DNA of 64,000 nt from JBCCFW01 sp039029535. Its GTDB lineage: Bacteria; Acidobacteriota; JBCCFW01. Positions 1 through 7,964 of the stretch are shown in pieces. Below the pieces are notes generated by a model, which was not told the DNA's origin, searched no databases, and worked only from the letters and a program-made list of their open reading frames with translations. The stretch spans positions 34,016 through 98,015 of the forward strand of contig JBCCFW010000010.1 in the NCBI GenBank assembly GCA_039029535.1. Reading direction: 5' to 3'. The position numbers were made by a program, and so were the translations under genes. The number at the start of each line of letters is the position of its first letter. The first letter of the stretch is position 1.

Positions 1-550
1 CGTGGCGCGCGAACAGCTCGGCGAGGTCGCGCTCCAACACCTCGTCGCTCTGACCGGCGGCAGCCGTCCGCACGATGAGACCCAGACGACGATCACCGCG
101 CAGCCGTTCGAGCCGCTCGGCGAGAGCCGCGCGTTGACCCTCGTCGCCGATCTTGCGCGAGAGCCGCACCTTCGACTCGTCGGGCACCAGCACGAGGAAG
201 CGACCGGCGAGGGCGAGCTGCGCGGAGACGCGCGCTCCCTTCCCCTCCAAGGGCTCGCGCTTGACCTGCACGATGAGCTCGTCGCCCGGCTTCACGCGCT
301 GCTCGATGCGCTCCGAGGCCCCCCGCTCGGGCAGGAGCTCACGGGCGTGAAGGAGGCAATCCCGCTCGAGGCCGAGCCCCAGGAAGGCGGCCTGCATCCC
401 GGGCAGCACGGTATTCACGCGACCGAGGTAGACGTTGCCGACGAGGCCCTGGTCCCGTGCCTCGACCTGGATCTCGACCGGACGTCCGTCCTCGAGGAGC
501 ACGACGCGGTCTTCTTCGGGGCTCGTGCTGATGACGAGCTCCCGTCTCAT
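1..550 (-). CDS. rng: Ribonuclease G/E family protein, N-terminal part (runs off the left edge)
   Basis: Translated from the minus strand this opens MRRELVISTSPEEDRVVLLE and continues with GNVYLGRVNTVLPGMQAAFL, GLERDCLLHA, VQVKREPLEGKGARVS and GLIVRTAAAG. These are the hallmark blocks of the S1-containing N-terminus of RNase E/G, which cuts single-stranded RNA in rRNA maturation and mRNA decay. About 183 residues are visible. The catalytic DNase I-like domain lies outside the window, so activity cannot be judged. The ATG overlaps the TGA of the upstream radical SAM gene by 4 bp (ATGA), implying translational coupling. The two families are often adjacent in deltaproteobacteria. Whether it is RNase G or a short RNase E cannot be decided from this part. 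Confidence 0.93.
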   Translation of the reverse strand, partial: MRRELVISTSPEEDRVVLLEDGRPVEIQVEARDQGLVGNVYLGRVNTVLPGMQAAFLGLGLERDCLLHARELLPERGASERIEQRVKPGDELIVQVKREPLEGKGARVSAQLALAGRFLVLVPDESKVRLSRKIGDEGQRAALAERLERLRGDRRLGLIVRTAAAGQSDEVLERDLAELFARH

Positions 551-3135
551 GCGGCGTCCGACACCGTCCCGAGCACGAGCGAGCTCGTGAGCTGACCATC
601 CTCGGACCAAAGAAGCTGCTCTCGGACGAAGCGCGCGCCGGTGACCTTGCGACCGAGCACGGCCTCGACCAGCTCGATGGGGCGAACGTTGCCCTCACCC
701 AGCAAGAGCACCTCGGCCCGCAGCAAGGGACCGTCCGCCTCGAGCGAGAAGATGCCGGGGCGCAGGTTGACGGTCTTCTCCCGTCCCTTGCGAGTGCGCG
801 TGACGGGGATGTCGTCCTTCGCCATCAGCGCGGCCACGGCGTCCTGAGGTTCCTGACCCGCCCAGTCTTCTTCGGTGAGTCGCACCGTGAGCTTGGCCGC
901 ATTGACGATGCGGCTGAGCTTGGGATCACCGGCGCCGAGCGCGCGGACGTTCGTCACCCTCAGGCCGGGCGGGAGCTGCGCGTTGATCTTGCGCTGGAGC
1001 TCCTCGGCCGGGATCGGCTGAATGAGCTGCATGTCCATGAGCTCTTCCGCCCCTTCGGTGCCCAGCGGCAGCGGCGGAGCGAAGGAGAGCTTGGGCATGG
1101 GATGGAAGCCCTCCGAGTGCGCGAGCTCGAGACCGGCGCGACGGAAGGCGTGACGCAGGGTGCGGACCAGGTCGAGATGCGAGATGAAGCGGAGCCAGTC
1201 ACGCTTCTCGTAGGCGAGACGGTAGCCGTGCGAGGGCGGCGCCGGTGTCGGCTCAGTCTCCTCGCGCGGCCGACGCTCGGGCCACTTGCGACCGTGGCTG
1301 GCGTTGCCGGTGAGGCACTCCTTCACGAAGCTGCCGCAGCCGTGGCAGTCGTCGGAGGCACAGATCGAGACCACCTCGGCAGCCTGGGCCTTCTCCCACT
1401 CGGAGACGAGGTAAGCCTTGCGAACGCCGATGTCGACGTGGTCCCAGGGCAGGCGGTCGTCGGTGGCGAACTCGCGATGCGCGTAGGCCTCGAGGTCGAG
1501 CCCCTCCTTCTCGAAGGCCTTCTTCCAGAGCTCCATGTCGAAGCACTCGGTCCAGCCGTCGAAGCGGGCTCCGTCGAGCCAGGCGCGATGGATGACCTTG
1601 GCCATCCGTCGGTCGGCGCGGGAGAAGGCGGACTCGAGCACCGAAGTCTCGACGTGATGTCGACCGAACTTGATCCGCTTGTCGCCGAGCGAGCGGGCGA
1701 TGAGCGCCTGCTTCTCCATGAGCGTCTCGGAGCGCTCCATGGGCATCCACTGGAAGGGCGTGAACGGCTTGGGGATGAAGGACGAGACGCCCAGGTTGAC
1801 CTTGGCGCGACCGCCGCGGTGCTTGCGACCGATGGAGTGGACCTTGCGCGCGGTCTCGGCGATGCCGATGACGTCGTCCTCGCGCTCGGTGGGCTGGCCG
1901 ATCATGAAGTAGAGCTTGATGAGGTCCCAGCCGTGCGAGTAGACGGCCTCGGCGGCGTTCTCGATGTCCTCGTCGGAGATGTTCTTGTTGATGACGTCGC
2001 GCATCCGCTGGGTGCCGCCCTCGGGGGCGATGGTCAGCCCGGACTTGCGGACCCGCTTGATCTCGTCGAGCAGGCCGTCCTTGAGAGAGGAGGCACGCAG
2101 CGAGGGCAGGGACACGCCGGTCGAGCTCTGCTCGAAGCGGTCCATCATCTTGCTGACGAGGTTCTCGATCTGCGGGTACTCACCGGTATTGAGCGAGGTG
2201 AGAGAGACCTCGTCGAAGCCGGTCTTCTCCGCTGACGAGAAGACGGTCTTCATGACCTGCTCGGGCGTGCGGATGCGCTCGGGCCGGTAGATGTAGCCGG
2301 CCTGACAGAAGCGGCAGCCGACGTTGCAACCGCGCATGATCTCGACCGCCACGCGTGAGTGCACGACCTCGCAGAACGGGACGATGATCTCCTCGGGGAA
2401 GGGATGCCGGGCGAGGTCCATGAGGAGCCGCCGCTTCACCGGGAAGGGATGACTCTCGGAGCCGACGACCACCTGGAGGCCAGTGCTCTCGTCGACCTCG
2501 AGCTGGTAGTGCGCCGGCGCGTAGACACCGGGTACCTTGCCGAGCTCGGAGACGATGTCGGCCCGGGTGGCCCCGCCCTCGCGCAGCTCGCGGGCACGGT
2601 CGATGAGCTCGGGGAAGAGCTCTTCGCCGTCGCCGATGGCGATGAGGTCGAAGAAGTCGGCGAAGGGCTCCGGGTTCATGGCGACCGGACCGCCGGCGGC
2701 GATGATGGGGTGACCGTCTTCACGGTCGGCGGCGAAGGCAGGGATGCCGCCCAGGTCGAGCATCGTGAGGATGTTGGTCAGGGTCATCTCGTACTGGAGC
2801 GAGAAGCCGACCATGTCGAGCTCGCCCACGGGGCGCTTGGTCTCGAGCGTGTAGAGCGGCAGCTCGCGAGCTCGGAGCTGCTTCTCGAGGTCGGGCCAGG
2901 GCGCGAAGACCCGCTCGGCCGCGACGCCGTCCTTGGCGTTGAGCAGCGAGTAGAGAATGCGGAAGCCGAGGTGGCTCATCCCGATCTCGTAGGTGTCGGG
3001 ATAGGCGAGGGCGACCCGGAAGTCGATGTCCGGTCCGTCCTGCACGGTGCTGTTCCACTCGTTGCCGACGTAGCGGACCGGCTTCTCGACCTCGCAGAGA
3101 AGATCTTCGAGCTGTTCCTGACTGAGAACGGGCAT
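547..3135 (-). CDS. TIGR03960-type radical SAM protein fused to a DUF2344 (TIGR03936) domain
   Basis: 862 aa. The N-terminal ~200 residues resemble the B12-binding-like part of TIGR03960 proteins. The radical SAM cluster is C270-x3-C274-x2-C277 in the block RGCNVGCRFCQAGY, followed by APEGGTQRMRDVINKN and LIKLYFMIGQPTE. A small Cys group (CHGCGSFVKEC, about residue 610) precedes a C-terminal domain from about residue 640 (YEKRDWLRFISHLD, HPMPKLSFAPPLPLG) that matches DUF2344. In many bacteria the two parts are separate genes. Here they are one protein, the usual deltaproteobacterial form. The reaction is unknown, although linkage to RNase G suggests a role in RNA or ribosome metabolism. The start is the first ATG (MPVLSQEQ). 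The product is coupled to the RNase G gene by an ATGA overlap. Confidence 0.93.
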   Translation of the reverse strand: MPVLSQEQLEDLLCEVEKPVRYVGNEWNSTVQDGPDIDFRVALAYPDTYEIGMSHLGFRILYSLLNAKDGVAAERVFAPWPDLEKQLRARELPLYTLETKRPVGELDMVGFSLQYEMTLTNILTMLDLGGIPAFAADREDGHPIIAAGGPVAMNPEPFADFFDLIAIGDGEELFPELIDRARELREGGATRADIVSELGKVPGVYAPAHYQLEVDESTGLQVVVGSESHPFPVKRRLLMDLARHPFPEEIIVPFCEVVHSRVAVEIMRGCNVGCRFCQAGYIYRPERIRTPEQVMKTVFSSAEKTGFDEVSLTSLNTGEYPQIENLVSKMMDRFEQSSTGVSLPSLRASSLKDGLLDEIKRVRKSGLTIAPEGGTQRMRDVINKNISDEDIENAAEAVYSHGWDLIKLYFMIGQPTEREDDVIGIAETARKVHSIGRKHRGGRAKVNLGVSSFIPKPFTPFQWMPMERSETLMEKQALIARSLGDKRIKFGRHHVETSVLESAFSRADRRMAKVIHRAWLDGARFDGWTECFDMELWKKAFEKEGLDLEAYAHREFATDDRLPWDHVDIGVRKAYLVSEWEKAQAAEVVSICASDDCHGCGSFVKECLTGNASHGRKWPERRPREETEPTPAPPSHGYRLAYEKRDWLRFISHLDLVRTLRHAFRRAGLELAHSEGFHPMPKLSFAPPLPLGTEGAEELMDMQLIQPIPAEELQRKINAQLPPGLRVTNVRALGAGDPKLSRIVNAAKLTVRLTEEDWAGQEPQDAVAALMAKDDIPVTRTRKGREKTVNLRPGIFSLEADGPLLRAEVLLLGEGNVRPIELVEAVLGRKVTGARFVREQLLWSEDGQLTSSLVLGTVSDAA

Positions 3136-3251
3136 GGCAGCGCTCCTCGTGACGCTCTCCGGACGCGCGCGCGGGCGTCCTGGAACCGGTCAGATTAGCA
3201 CCGTTCGAGGTCCTTCTCCCCGCCTGGCAGGAGTCTTGCTGAAGGAGGGGC

Positions 3252-3737
3252 ATGAGCTCGCACGTCTCCCCCACTCCTCCCGACTGGCTTCGGGCCTGTG
3301 GCCTGCACCTCACGGCGACCTGTGTCCGGCCCGACGCGCTGGCCGATCCGGTGAGCGCACGCCTGCTCGAGATCGGCCTGGAGCAGGCCTGTCGGGAGGC
3401 AGGCGTCACCCTGCTGGGCTGGGTCGCGCTGCCGGGATCGCTCGACCTGCTCACGCCCGAGGGGGCCCGTCCGGAGCGCTGGCAGCGGCTCCTGGGGCGG
3501 ATCAAGGGAGCGCACGGTCGACGTGACAACCGTCGCGTCGGCCGGACAGGTGCGGTCTGGCGCCCGGGGAGCCGGATCCGCTTCGTCCGGCGCGGCGACC
3601 TGGAGCGGGCGCGGACGGTGCTTCACGAGCGCCCGGTGCGGGCCGGGTTGGCCGAGCGGGCAGCGGACTGGCCGTTCTCATCCTGGCGCGCCGTGCACGA
3701 GGGGGCCGTGCCGGGCTTCGTCGAGAGAAGGTGCTGA
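3252..3737 (+). CDS. RAYT/IS200-like (Y1 transposase fold) protein lacking catalytic residues
   Basis: 161 aa with a strong Shine-Dalgarno sequence (AAGGAGG) just before the ATG. The overall pattern follows REP-associated tyrosine transposases. The usual AYVLMPNHYHLL block appears as GWVALPGSLDLL. The GHLFQGRF region appears as GAVWRPGSRIR. The YIHLNPVRAGLV...DYxWSSY region appears as VLHERPVRAGLAERAADWPFSSW. Thus both histidines of the HUH motif (H-x-H to S-L-D) and the nucleophilic Tyr (Y to V) are replaced, while the structural NPVRAGL and WPFSS parts remain. It is probably a domesticated DNA-binding relic rather than an active transposase. I saw no flanking inverted repeats or REP array. 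It lies divergently from the radical SAM gene across 116 bp. Confidence 0.75.
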   Translation: MSSHVSPTPPDWLRACGLHLTATCVRPDALADPVSARLLEIGLEQACREAGVTLLGWVALPGSLDLLTPEGARPERWQRLLGRIKGAHGRRDNRRVGRTGAVWRPGSRIRFVRRGDLERARTVLHERPVRAGLAERAADWPFSSWRAVHEGAVPGFVERRC

Positions 3738-3782
3738 GTCGAGGCTGGCGTGCCGCCGCCCCGGCAGTAGACTCCCGGGTCC

Positions 3783-5033
3783 ATGTCGAGCCTCCTCGGG
3801 CGCTACCGACGCCTCCCCCGCTCGGTGATCCTGCTGGTCACCGCCGAGTTGCTGACGAACCTCATCGTCGCGGCGGTCATGCTCGTCTGGAACCTGCACC
3901 TGCGGCAGCTCGGGCACGACGACGCCTTCATCGCCCGGGCGACCTCCTACCGCTTCATCGGGGTGCTGCTCCTGGCCGTCCCCCTCGGCGCCTGGCTCCG
4001 GGGTCGGCCGCTCAAGCCCGTGCTGGTCACGGGGGCCCTGCTCGTGCCGGCGTCGACCTTCGTCATGCTGCACGCGGCGGCCCGAGGGCTCGACTGGCTC
4101 ATGTTCGCGTCGTTCTTCGTCTGGGGCCTCGGTCTCATGGCCTGCCACGTCGCGGCGCTGCCCTTCATCGTGCGTCACGTGGACGAGGACCACCGGGCCG
4201 AGGCGCTCTCACTCAACTTCGCGACCTGGTCGGTCTCCATGGTGAGCTTCGGCTTGCTCGCCCAGCTCCTGGCCAAGCTCGAGCGCGTGTCCTTCCTCGG
4301 CGCCGAGATCGTGCTCGACGAGGCGGGCTTGCTCACGGTGACCACCTGGCTCGGCGCGCTGGCCGTGCCGCTCCTCCTTCTCATCCGCGAGAACCCACCG
4401 GCACCCCGACCGACGAGCGGACCGGGGGCCCGCATCGACTGGTCGCGGGTCATGAAGGCCGTATCACCGAACATCCTCATCTCGGTGGGTGCGGGCCTGA
4501 CCATCCCCTTCATCAACTTGTTCTTCAACGCGGTCTTCGGGATGGACGCGGCGGCGTTCAGCTTGTTGGGCGCCGTGACCGGCGTGCTGGTCTTCGTGTC
4601 GTCACTGCTCAACCCGGCCATCAAGCGACGCTTCGGCTACCGCACGGCCATCCTCGGCTCCCAAGGCCTGTCGGTGGCCTTCCTCGTCATGCTCTCGATC
4701 ACCGAGCCCTTCGCCGGTGCGGCCTGGGCCCTCCCGGTGGCGATGACCTGTTTCGCGCTGCGTCAGCCGCTCATGAACATGGCCGCCCCGATCAGCTCGG
4801 AGCTCACGATGGCCTATGTCGGCGACGAGCAGCGGGAGATCACCTCGGCCATCACCGCCGGCATCTGGAGCGGGGCCTGGTTCCTCTCGGCCAAGCTCTT
4901 CGAGCTCTTCCGCGGTCACGACATGCCGTACTGGCAGGTCTTCCTCATCACCGCCGCGCTCTATGGCCTCGGCACCGCGTGCTACGCCTGGCTGATCCGA
5001 GACCACGAGCGTCAGGCCGTCGCGACCGCTTAG
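3783..5033 (+). CDS. MFS transporter, 12-TM type
   Basis: 416 aa, strongly hydrophobic throughout, with about 12 predicted membrane spans and a central hydrophilic loop near residues 205-220 (RENPPAPRPTSGPGARIDW) that separates two six-helix halves, as in the major facilitator superfamily. Short charged turns follow helices, for example LRGRPLKP and KRRFGYRT. No substrate-specific signature is visible, so cargo is unknown. Start: the ATG at MSSLLGRYRRLPRSV gives a basic cytoplasmic N-terminus before helix 1. No clear Shine-Dalgarno sequence is seen. It lies 45 bp after the RAYT-like gene on the same strand and may be co-transcribed with it. Confidence 0.9.
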   Translation: MSSLLGRYRRLPRSVILLVTAELLTNLIVAAVMLVWNLHLRQLGHDDAFIARATSYRFIGVLLLAVPLGAWLRGRPLKPVLVTGALLVPASTFVMLHAAARGLDWLMFASFFVWGLGLMACHVAALPFIVRHVDEDHRAEALSLNFATWSVSMVSFGLLAQLLAKLERVSFLGAEIVLDEAGLLTVTTWLGALAVPLLLLIRENPPAPRPTSGPGARIDWSRVMKAVSPNILISVGAGLTIPFINLFFNAVFGMDAAAFSLLGAVTGVLVFVSSLLNPAIKRRFGYRTAILGSQGLSVAFLVMLSITEPFAGAAWALPVAMTCFALRQPLMNMAAPISSELTMAYVGDEQREITSAITAGIWSGAWFLSAKLFELFRGHDMPYWQVFLITAALYGLGTACYAWLIRDHERQAVATA

Positions 5034-5088
5034 GCCACGAGCCAGCGTCCGCACCAACTGCTCGGAGAGCGGAACGGCACTTCCCTTT

Positions 5089-5109
5089 CACCTGCGTATC
5101 TTGCAGGTG
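5089..5109. other. Perfect 7-bp stem hairpin downstream of the MFS gene
   Basis: CACCTGC, a 7-nt loop, then GCAGGTG, starting 56 nt after the MFS stop. There is no U-tract, so it is a weak terminator candidate or a symmetric protein-binding site for the next gene. The 219-nt space between the two genes holds nothing else recognisable. Confidence 0.35.
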
Positions 5110-5252
5110 CTGACACGTGGGCTGGGGGGCGCTGCTGTCACGTCGAGTCGACTTCTGGTGCGAGCTGTTTCTCGCGGTGAGTCGAGCTCGAGGACGGTGG
5201 CGATCTGGTGGTGTTGGCCCGGACGTCCCCGTCGTATCCGGGGATTCGAGCG

Positions 5253-6593
5253 ATGGGAAAGCCCTCCTCGCCGCGAACCGTGGACGCCACCGCGCCCACC
5301 CTCACTCGACCATCCGAGGCCCTGCCCTGGCTGCGATCGCTCAGGCCATGGGGAGCGCGCGCACCTTCCCAACTGCTTCCCTCGGGACTGCGTCGGCATG
5401 AGCTCGTCGTGTTGGGTGGTGCAGCCCTGACGGTCCGGCTGCTCTTCGCGCTCCGGCAGGGGCTCGACGCGTGGCCCGACGACGACAACCGCATCTACTT
5501 CGACCTGGCGGCAGGCCTGCTTCATGGCGAGGGCTTGTCTGCTCGCTGGCCACCGATGCTCTCGATCCTCGAGGCGGCCGTGTTCGCGATCACTGGCCCC
5601 TCTCCCCTCGCCGCCAAGGGCCTCGTGCTCGTCTTCGCCATGCTCATCCCCGTGCAGGTCGCACTCCTGGCGGGACATTGGGCCGGTCGTCGGGCCGGCC
5701 TCATCGCCGGAGCCCTCGCGATCGTTCATGGCCCCCTGTTGGCGGGAGCGAGCTCGGCCATGACGGAGCCGGTCTTCACGGTCTTCCTGCTCGGCACGCT
5801 CCTGAGTCTCCTACGGTCGGATCGCGACACGAGTGTCCGACCACGCTCGCGACGGCTGCTGCTGGCCGGCCTCCTCGCGGGAGCGGCGTGCCTGACGCGT
5901 CCCAACGGCCTCGTGTTGGTGCTCGTCGTCGCCCTGGGCTTCGGCGTCGCCTGGTGGCGTCGGCGGGGCTGGAGCGGCCGAGCCACGGTCCGTGCCTTGC
6001 TCGTGTTCCTCATTGGAGTCGGCGTCTTCCTCATCCCCTGGACGGTCACCACGCACGTGAGCGACGGTCGCTTCACGTTGACCACCACCGGCAGCGGCCC
6101 CACGTTCCTTGGCGGAAACTGCGGGGAGAGCCTTCGCTTGGGAGAGGGCTGGCTCCCGGCCGAGACCTGCCACCTGCTTCCTCCCGAAGAGCTCGCCGAG
6201 CTGCGACGAGGGCCGAGCTGGGTCCTCTCGCAGCGCTTGAATGACGTGGCCCTCGACGACCTGGCTGCTCACCCCGAGCACTGGTGGCCACTGCTGCGCA
6301 AGAAGGTCCTCGGCTTCTTCGGCTGGCACGCTCAGCTCGGCGAAGCGTCGACACTGACCTGGCTCAGCTTGGCCGGGAGCTGGCTCCTCGTGCCGTTCGT
6401 CGTCCACGGAGCCTGGTGGAGCTGGCGGGAGCGGAAGGAGTTGGTCTTGGAGAGTCTCCTCCTCGTCGCCGCGACCTTCGTGACCTGCCTCGTCTACTGG
6501 GCGAACGTCCGGCTGCGGAGTCCGATCGATCCTCTTCTGCTGGTGTTCGCAGCGGTGTCGTTGGCGAGACTCGGTGGGAAGAGCATAACGTGA
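5253..6593 (+). CDS. Membrane glycosyltransferase, GT39/ArnT-like (PMT superfamily)
   Basis: 446 aa from the ATG at MGKPSSPRT. In-frame GTG starts at 5208 and 5211 would add 15 residues. The first loop carries the DDD of WPDDDNRIYFDLAAGLLHGEG, where GT-C enzymes keep acidic catalytic residues. It is followed by RWPPMLSILEAAVFAITG and many hydrophobic helices (LVLVFAMLIPVQVALLAGHWAG, LLLAGLLAGAACLTRPNGLVLV). The TRPNG turn is typical of dolichyl/undecaprenyl-phosphate mannosyl- and ArnT-like transferases, which move a lipid-linked sugar onto a lipid or protein on the periplasmic side. Sugar and acceptor are unknown. It converges on the VapC-like gene. Confidence 0.8.
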   Translation: MGKPSSPRTVDATAPTLTRPSEALPWLRSLRPWGARAPSQLLPSGLRRHELVVLGGAALTVRLLFALRQGLDAWPDDDNRIYFDLAAGLLHGEGLSARWPPMLSILEAAVFAITGPSPLAAKGLVLVFAMLIPVQVALLAGHWAGRRAGLIAGALAIVHGPLLAGASSAMTEPVFTVFLLGTLLSLLRSDRDTSVRPRSRRLLLAGLLAGAACLTRPNGLVLVLVVALGFGVAWWRRRGWSGRATVRALLVFLIGVGVFLIPWTVTTHVSDGRFTLTTTGSGPTFLGGNCGESLRLGEGWLPAETCHLLPPEELAELRRGPSWVLSQRLNDVALDDLAAHPEHWWPLLRKKVLGFFGWHAQLGEASTLTWLSLAGSWLLVPFVVHGAWWSWRERKELVLESLLLVAATFVTCLVYWANVRLRSPIDPLLLVFAAVSLARLGGKSIT

Positions 6594-6639
6594 GCAGCAA
6601 GGTGCCCCAGTCCGCGCACCGCCTGACCACGCCGTCTTC

Positions 6640-7050
6640 CTAAGCTGCGTTCTCCGCGAAGCTCTCGATGGACTGAGCGATCGCCGGGCAGCGACGAAGC
6701 AGGGTCTTGTCTGCCGTCACCAACGGCAGGCCCTCCCTCTCCGCGACCGCCACGAAGTGAGCATCGTAGGCCGAGATACCGTCACGAAGAGCGACTTGCA
6801 GGATGAGCTCCTCATCAGGCGAACGCTCGACGAGTCTCAGCTCATGAACGGCCCGGCGCCAGATCCGAAACGCATCATCCTCGCGAAGACCGTCGACACG
6901 AACGTGAAGCCAGAGCACGTTGAGCAGCTCCGATCGCCAGAGCGGTGGCGCCAACCAGCAGGCGTCACGTTGCCATGCTTGCCGAGCCACCTCGGTGAAC
7001 GGCCCCTCGATGAGCAGGTAGCTGATGAGGTTGGTGTCGGCGATGATCAC
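6640..7050 (-). CDS. vapC: VapC-like PIN-domain toxin (putative ribonuclease)
   Basis: 136 aa, the usual PIN toxin length. The acidic metal-binding residues are all present: D5 (MIIADTNLIS), E41 (WRSELLNVLW), D96 (SAYDAHFVAVAE) and D114 (LVTADKTLLRR). PIN toxins cut tRNA or other RNA with Mg2+ when released from the antitoxin. The start overlaps the stop of the antitoxin gene by 4 bp (ATGA), the standard layout of VapBC operons. Confidence 0.88.
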   Translation of the reverse strand: MIIADTNLISYLLIEGPFTEVARQAWQRDACWLAPPLWRSELLNVLWLHVRVDGLREDDAFRIWRRAVHELRLVERSPDEELILQVALRDGISAYDAHFVAVAEREGLPLVTADKTLLRRCPAIAQSIESFAENAA

Positions 7051-7400
7051 GGGCGGCCGTGCTCCCGGGCCGTTCGGATGAGCTCGAGGCTGAGCGGACG
7101 TTGCGCCCGCACGCGCCAGCGATCGATCTCGGTCAGCGCTGGCCGGGACGGCTCGTCCACGCCGAGCTCATCGCGCAGGAGAACGAGAAGCTCCGCCGCC
7201 TCGCTCCGACCCTCCTCCATCGCACGCACTCGAAGCCGAGCGCGAATCTCGGCTGGCAGCACCTCGAGCAGCGGCGCGACCGCACCCTCGTCGACATCAT
7301 CGCCGGCATCCGACCGACGCCTCCCACCAACACGAGACGAGCCTCCCCACGCAGAGACGCTCCCGCTCTCACTCACCCTGCCGCCATCGAACTGACTCAT
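7047..7400 (-). CDS. vapB: VapB/FitA-like antitoxin
   Basis: 117 aa. The start is the ATG at MSQFDGGRV, because a near-perfect Shine-Dalgarno sequence (GGAGGTGA, plus-strand 7406-7413) precedes it by 5 nt. An upstream in-frame TTG at 7475 is less likely. A segment around residues 54-85 (VLPAEIRARLRVRAMEEGRS and EAAELLVLLRDELG) fits the ribbon-helix-helix DNA-binding pattern of FitA-type antitoxins. The C-terminal part (RWRVRAQRPLSLELIRTARE) would wrap the toxin. The Ser/Gly/Arg-rich first 45 residues are longer than usual and look disordered. The assignment rests on the operon with the PIN protein plus this segment. Confidence 0.75.
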   Translation of the reverse strand: MSQFDGGRVSESGSVSAWGGSSRVGGRRRSDAGDDVDEGAVAPLLEVLPAEIRARLRVRAMEEGRSEAAELLVLLRDELGVDEPSRPALTEIDRWRVRAQRPLSLELIRTAREHGRP

Positions 7401-7472
7401 CGCACTCACCTCCATCGCTGCGCCATTGGCGCTGTCACGTGAGCTGAGGCTAATCAAGAGACCAGCTCGACG

Positions 7473-7487
7473 CAACGTGAGGCGTTG
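7473..7487. promoter_or_regulatory. Candidate operator upstream of vapBC
   Basis: Perfect inverted repeat CAACG-TGAGG-CGTTG located 73 nt upstream of the antitoxin start. VapBC complexes bind such palindromes to repress their own operon. A second, looser repeat (GAGCTG...CAGCTC) sits between it and the start. Position and symmetry are seen; function is inferred. Confidence 0.4.
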
Positions 7488-7529
7488 AGTGCTGGAGTTA
7501 CGATTGTGGGCCAGGACGTGAGCGCTCCT

Positions 7530-7964
7530 TCAGCCCGCAGACGCACCGACCAACGCCACCCGCAAGTAACGCTCCAGTGATGGAGCAAGCCAGGCACGGC
7601 TGTCAGTCTCGTGACGCCACACGAACACGTCTTCGCTGCGAATGGCACCGGCAAGAATCGGGAACGCGAACTGATCGCCATCTCCCGCATCACCGAAGAA
7701 CAGCAGGTGCTCGAAGGGCATGTACAGCTCGCGGAAGTCCGCCGAGTCACGAAACGCCCGGTTGTCCCGGACGATCCTTCCGACCGACCAAACCACGCCC
7801 ACGCCATGGGCGCCCTGCAGGCCGTCGCTGGCCGCCAACAGCTCGCGCAGAGACGGAGGCCAGGCCACGCCGAGCTCGCTCTCGGCCTCATCGAGCGCGA
7901 CCGAAGACGCCCCGGTCGTCAGCGTCACCGAGGGCCCGAGAGAGACGAGCCATTCAGGCGTCAC
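7530..7964 (-). CDS. SMI1/KNR4 (SUKH) family protein
   Basis: 144 aa. Residues 22-55 (VALDEAESELGVAWPPSLRE, LLAASDGLQGAHGVGVVWSV) follow the SUKH pattern: a helix of the type I.e.E..LG..LP..yr..L...NG, then FREL and a strand with FGDAGDGDQFAFPI. The C-terminal EDVFVWRHETDSRAWLAPSL is also typical. SUKH proteins often act as immunity proteins against polymorphic toxins, but many are orphan binding modules. No toxin partner is adjacent apart from the unrelated VapBC. It starts within the stop of the amidohydrolase gene (ATGA), so it is translated from the same mRNA. Confidence 0.8.
   Translation of the reverse strand: MTPEWLVSLGPSVTLTTGASSVALDEAESELGVAWPPSLRELLAASDGLQGAHGVGVVWSVGRIVRDNRAFRDSADFRELYMPFEHLLFFGDAGDGDQFAFPILAGAIRSEDVFVWRHETDSRAWLAPSLERYLRVALVGASAG

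Noticed and set aside
2..595. Plus-strand 197-codon frame at the left edge
   Set aside because: Opposite strand encodes RNase G motifs and the ATGA overlap with the radical SAM gene.
3252..3737. An active IS200/IS605 element
   Set aside because: Catalytic residues missing and no flanking hairpins or TnpB-like gene.
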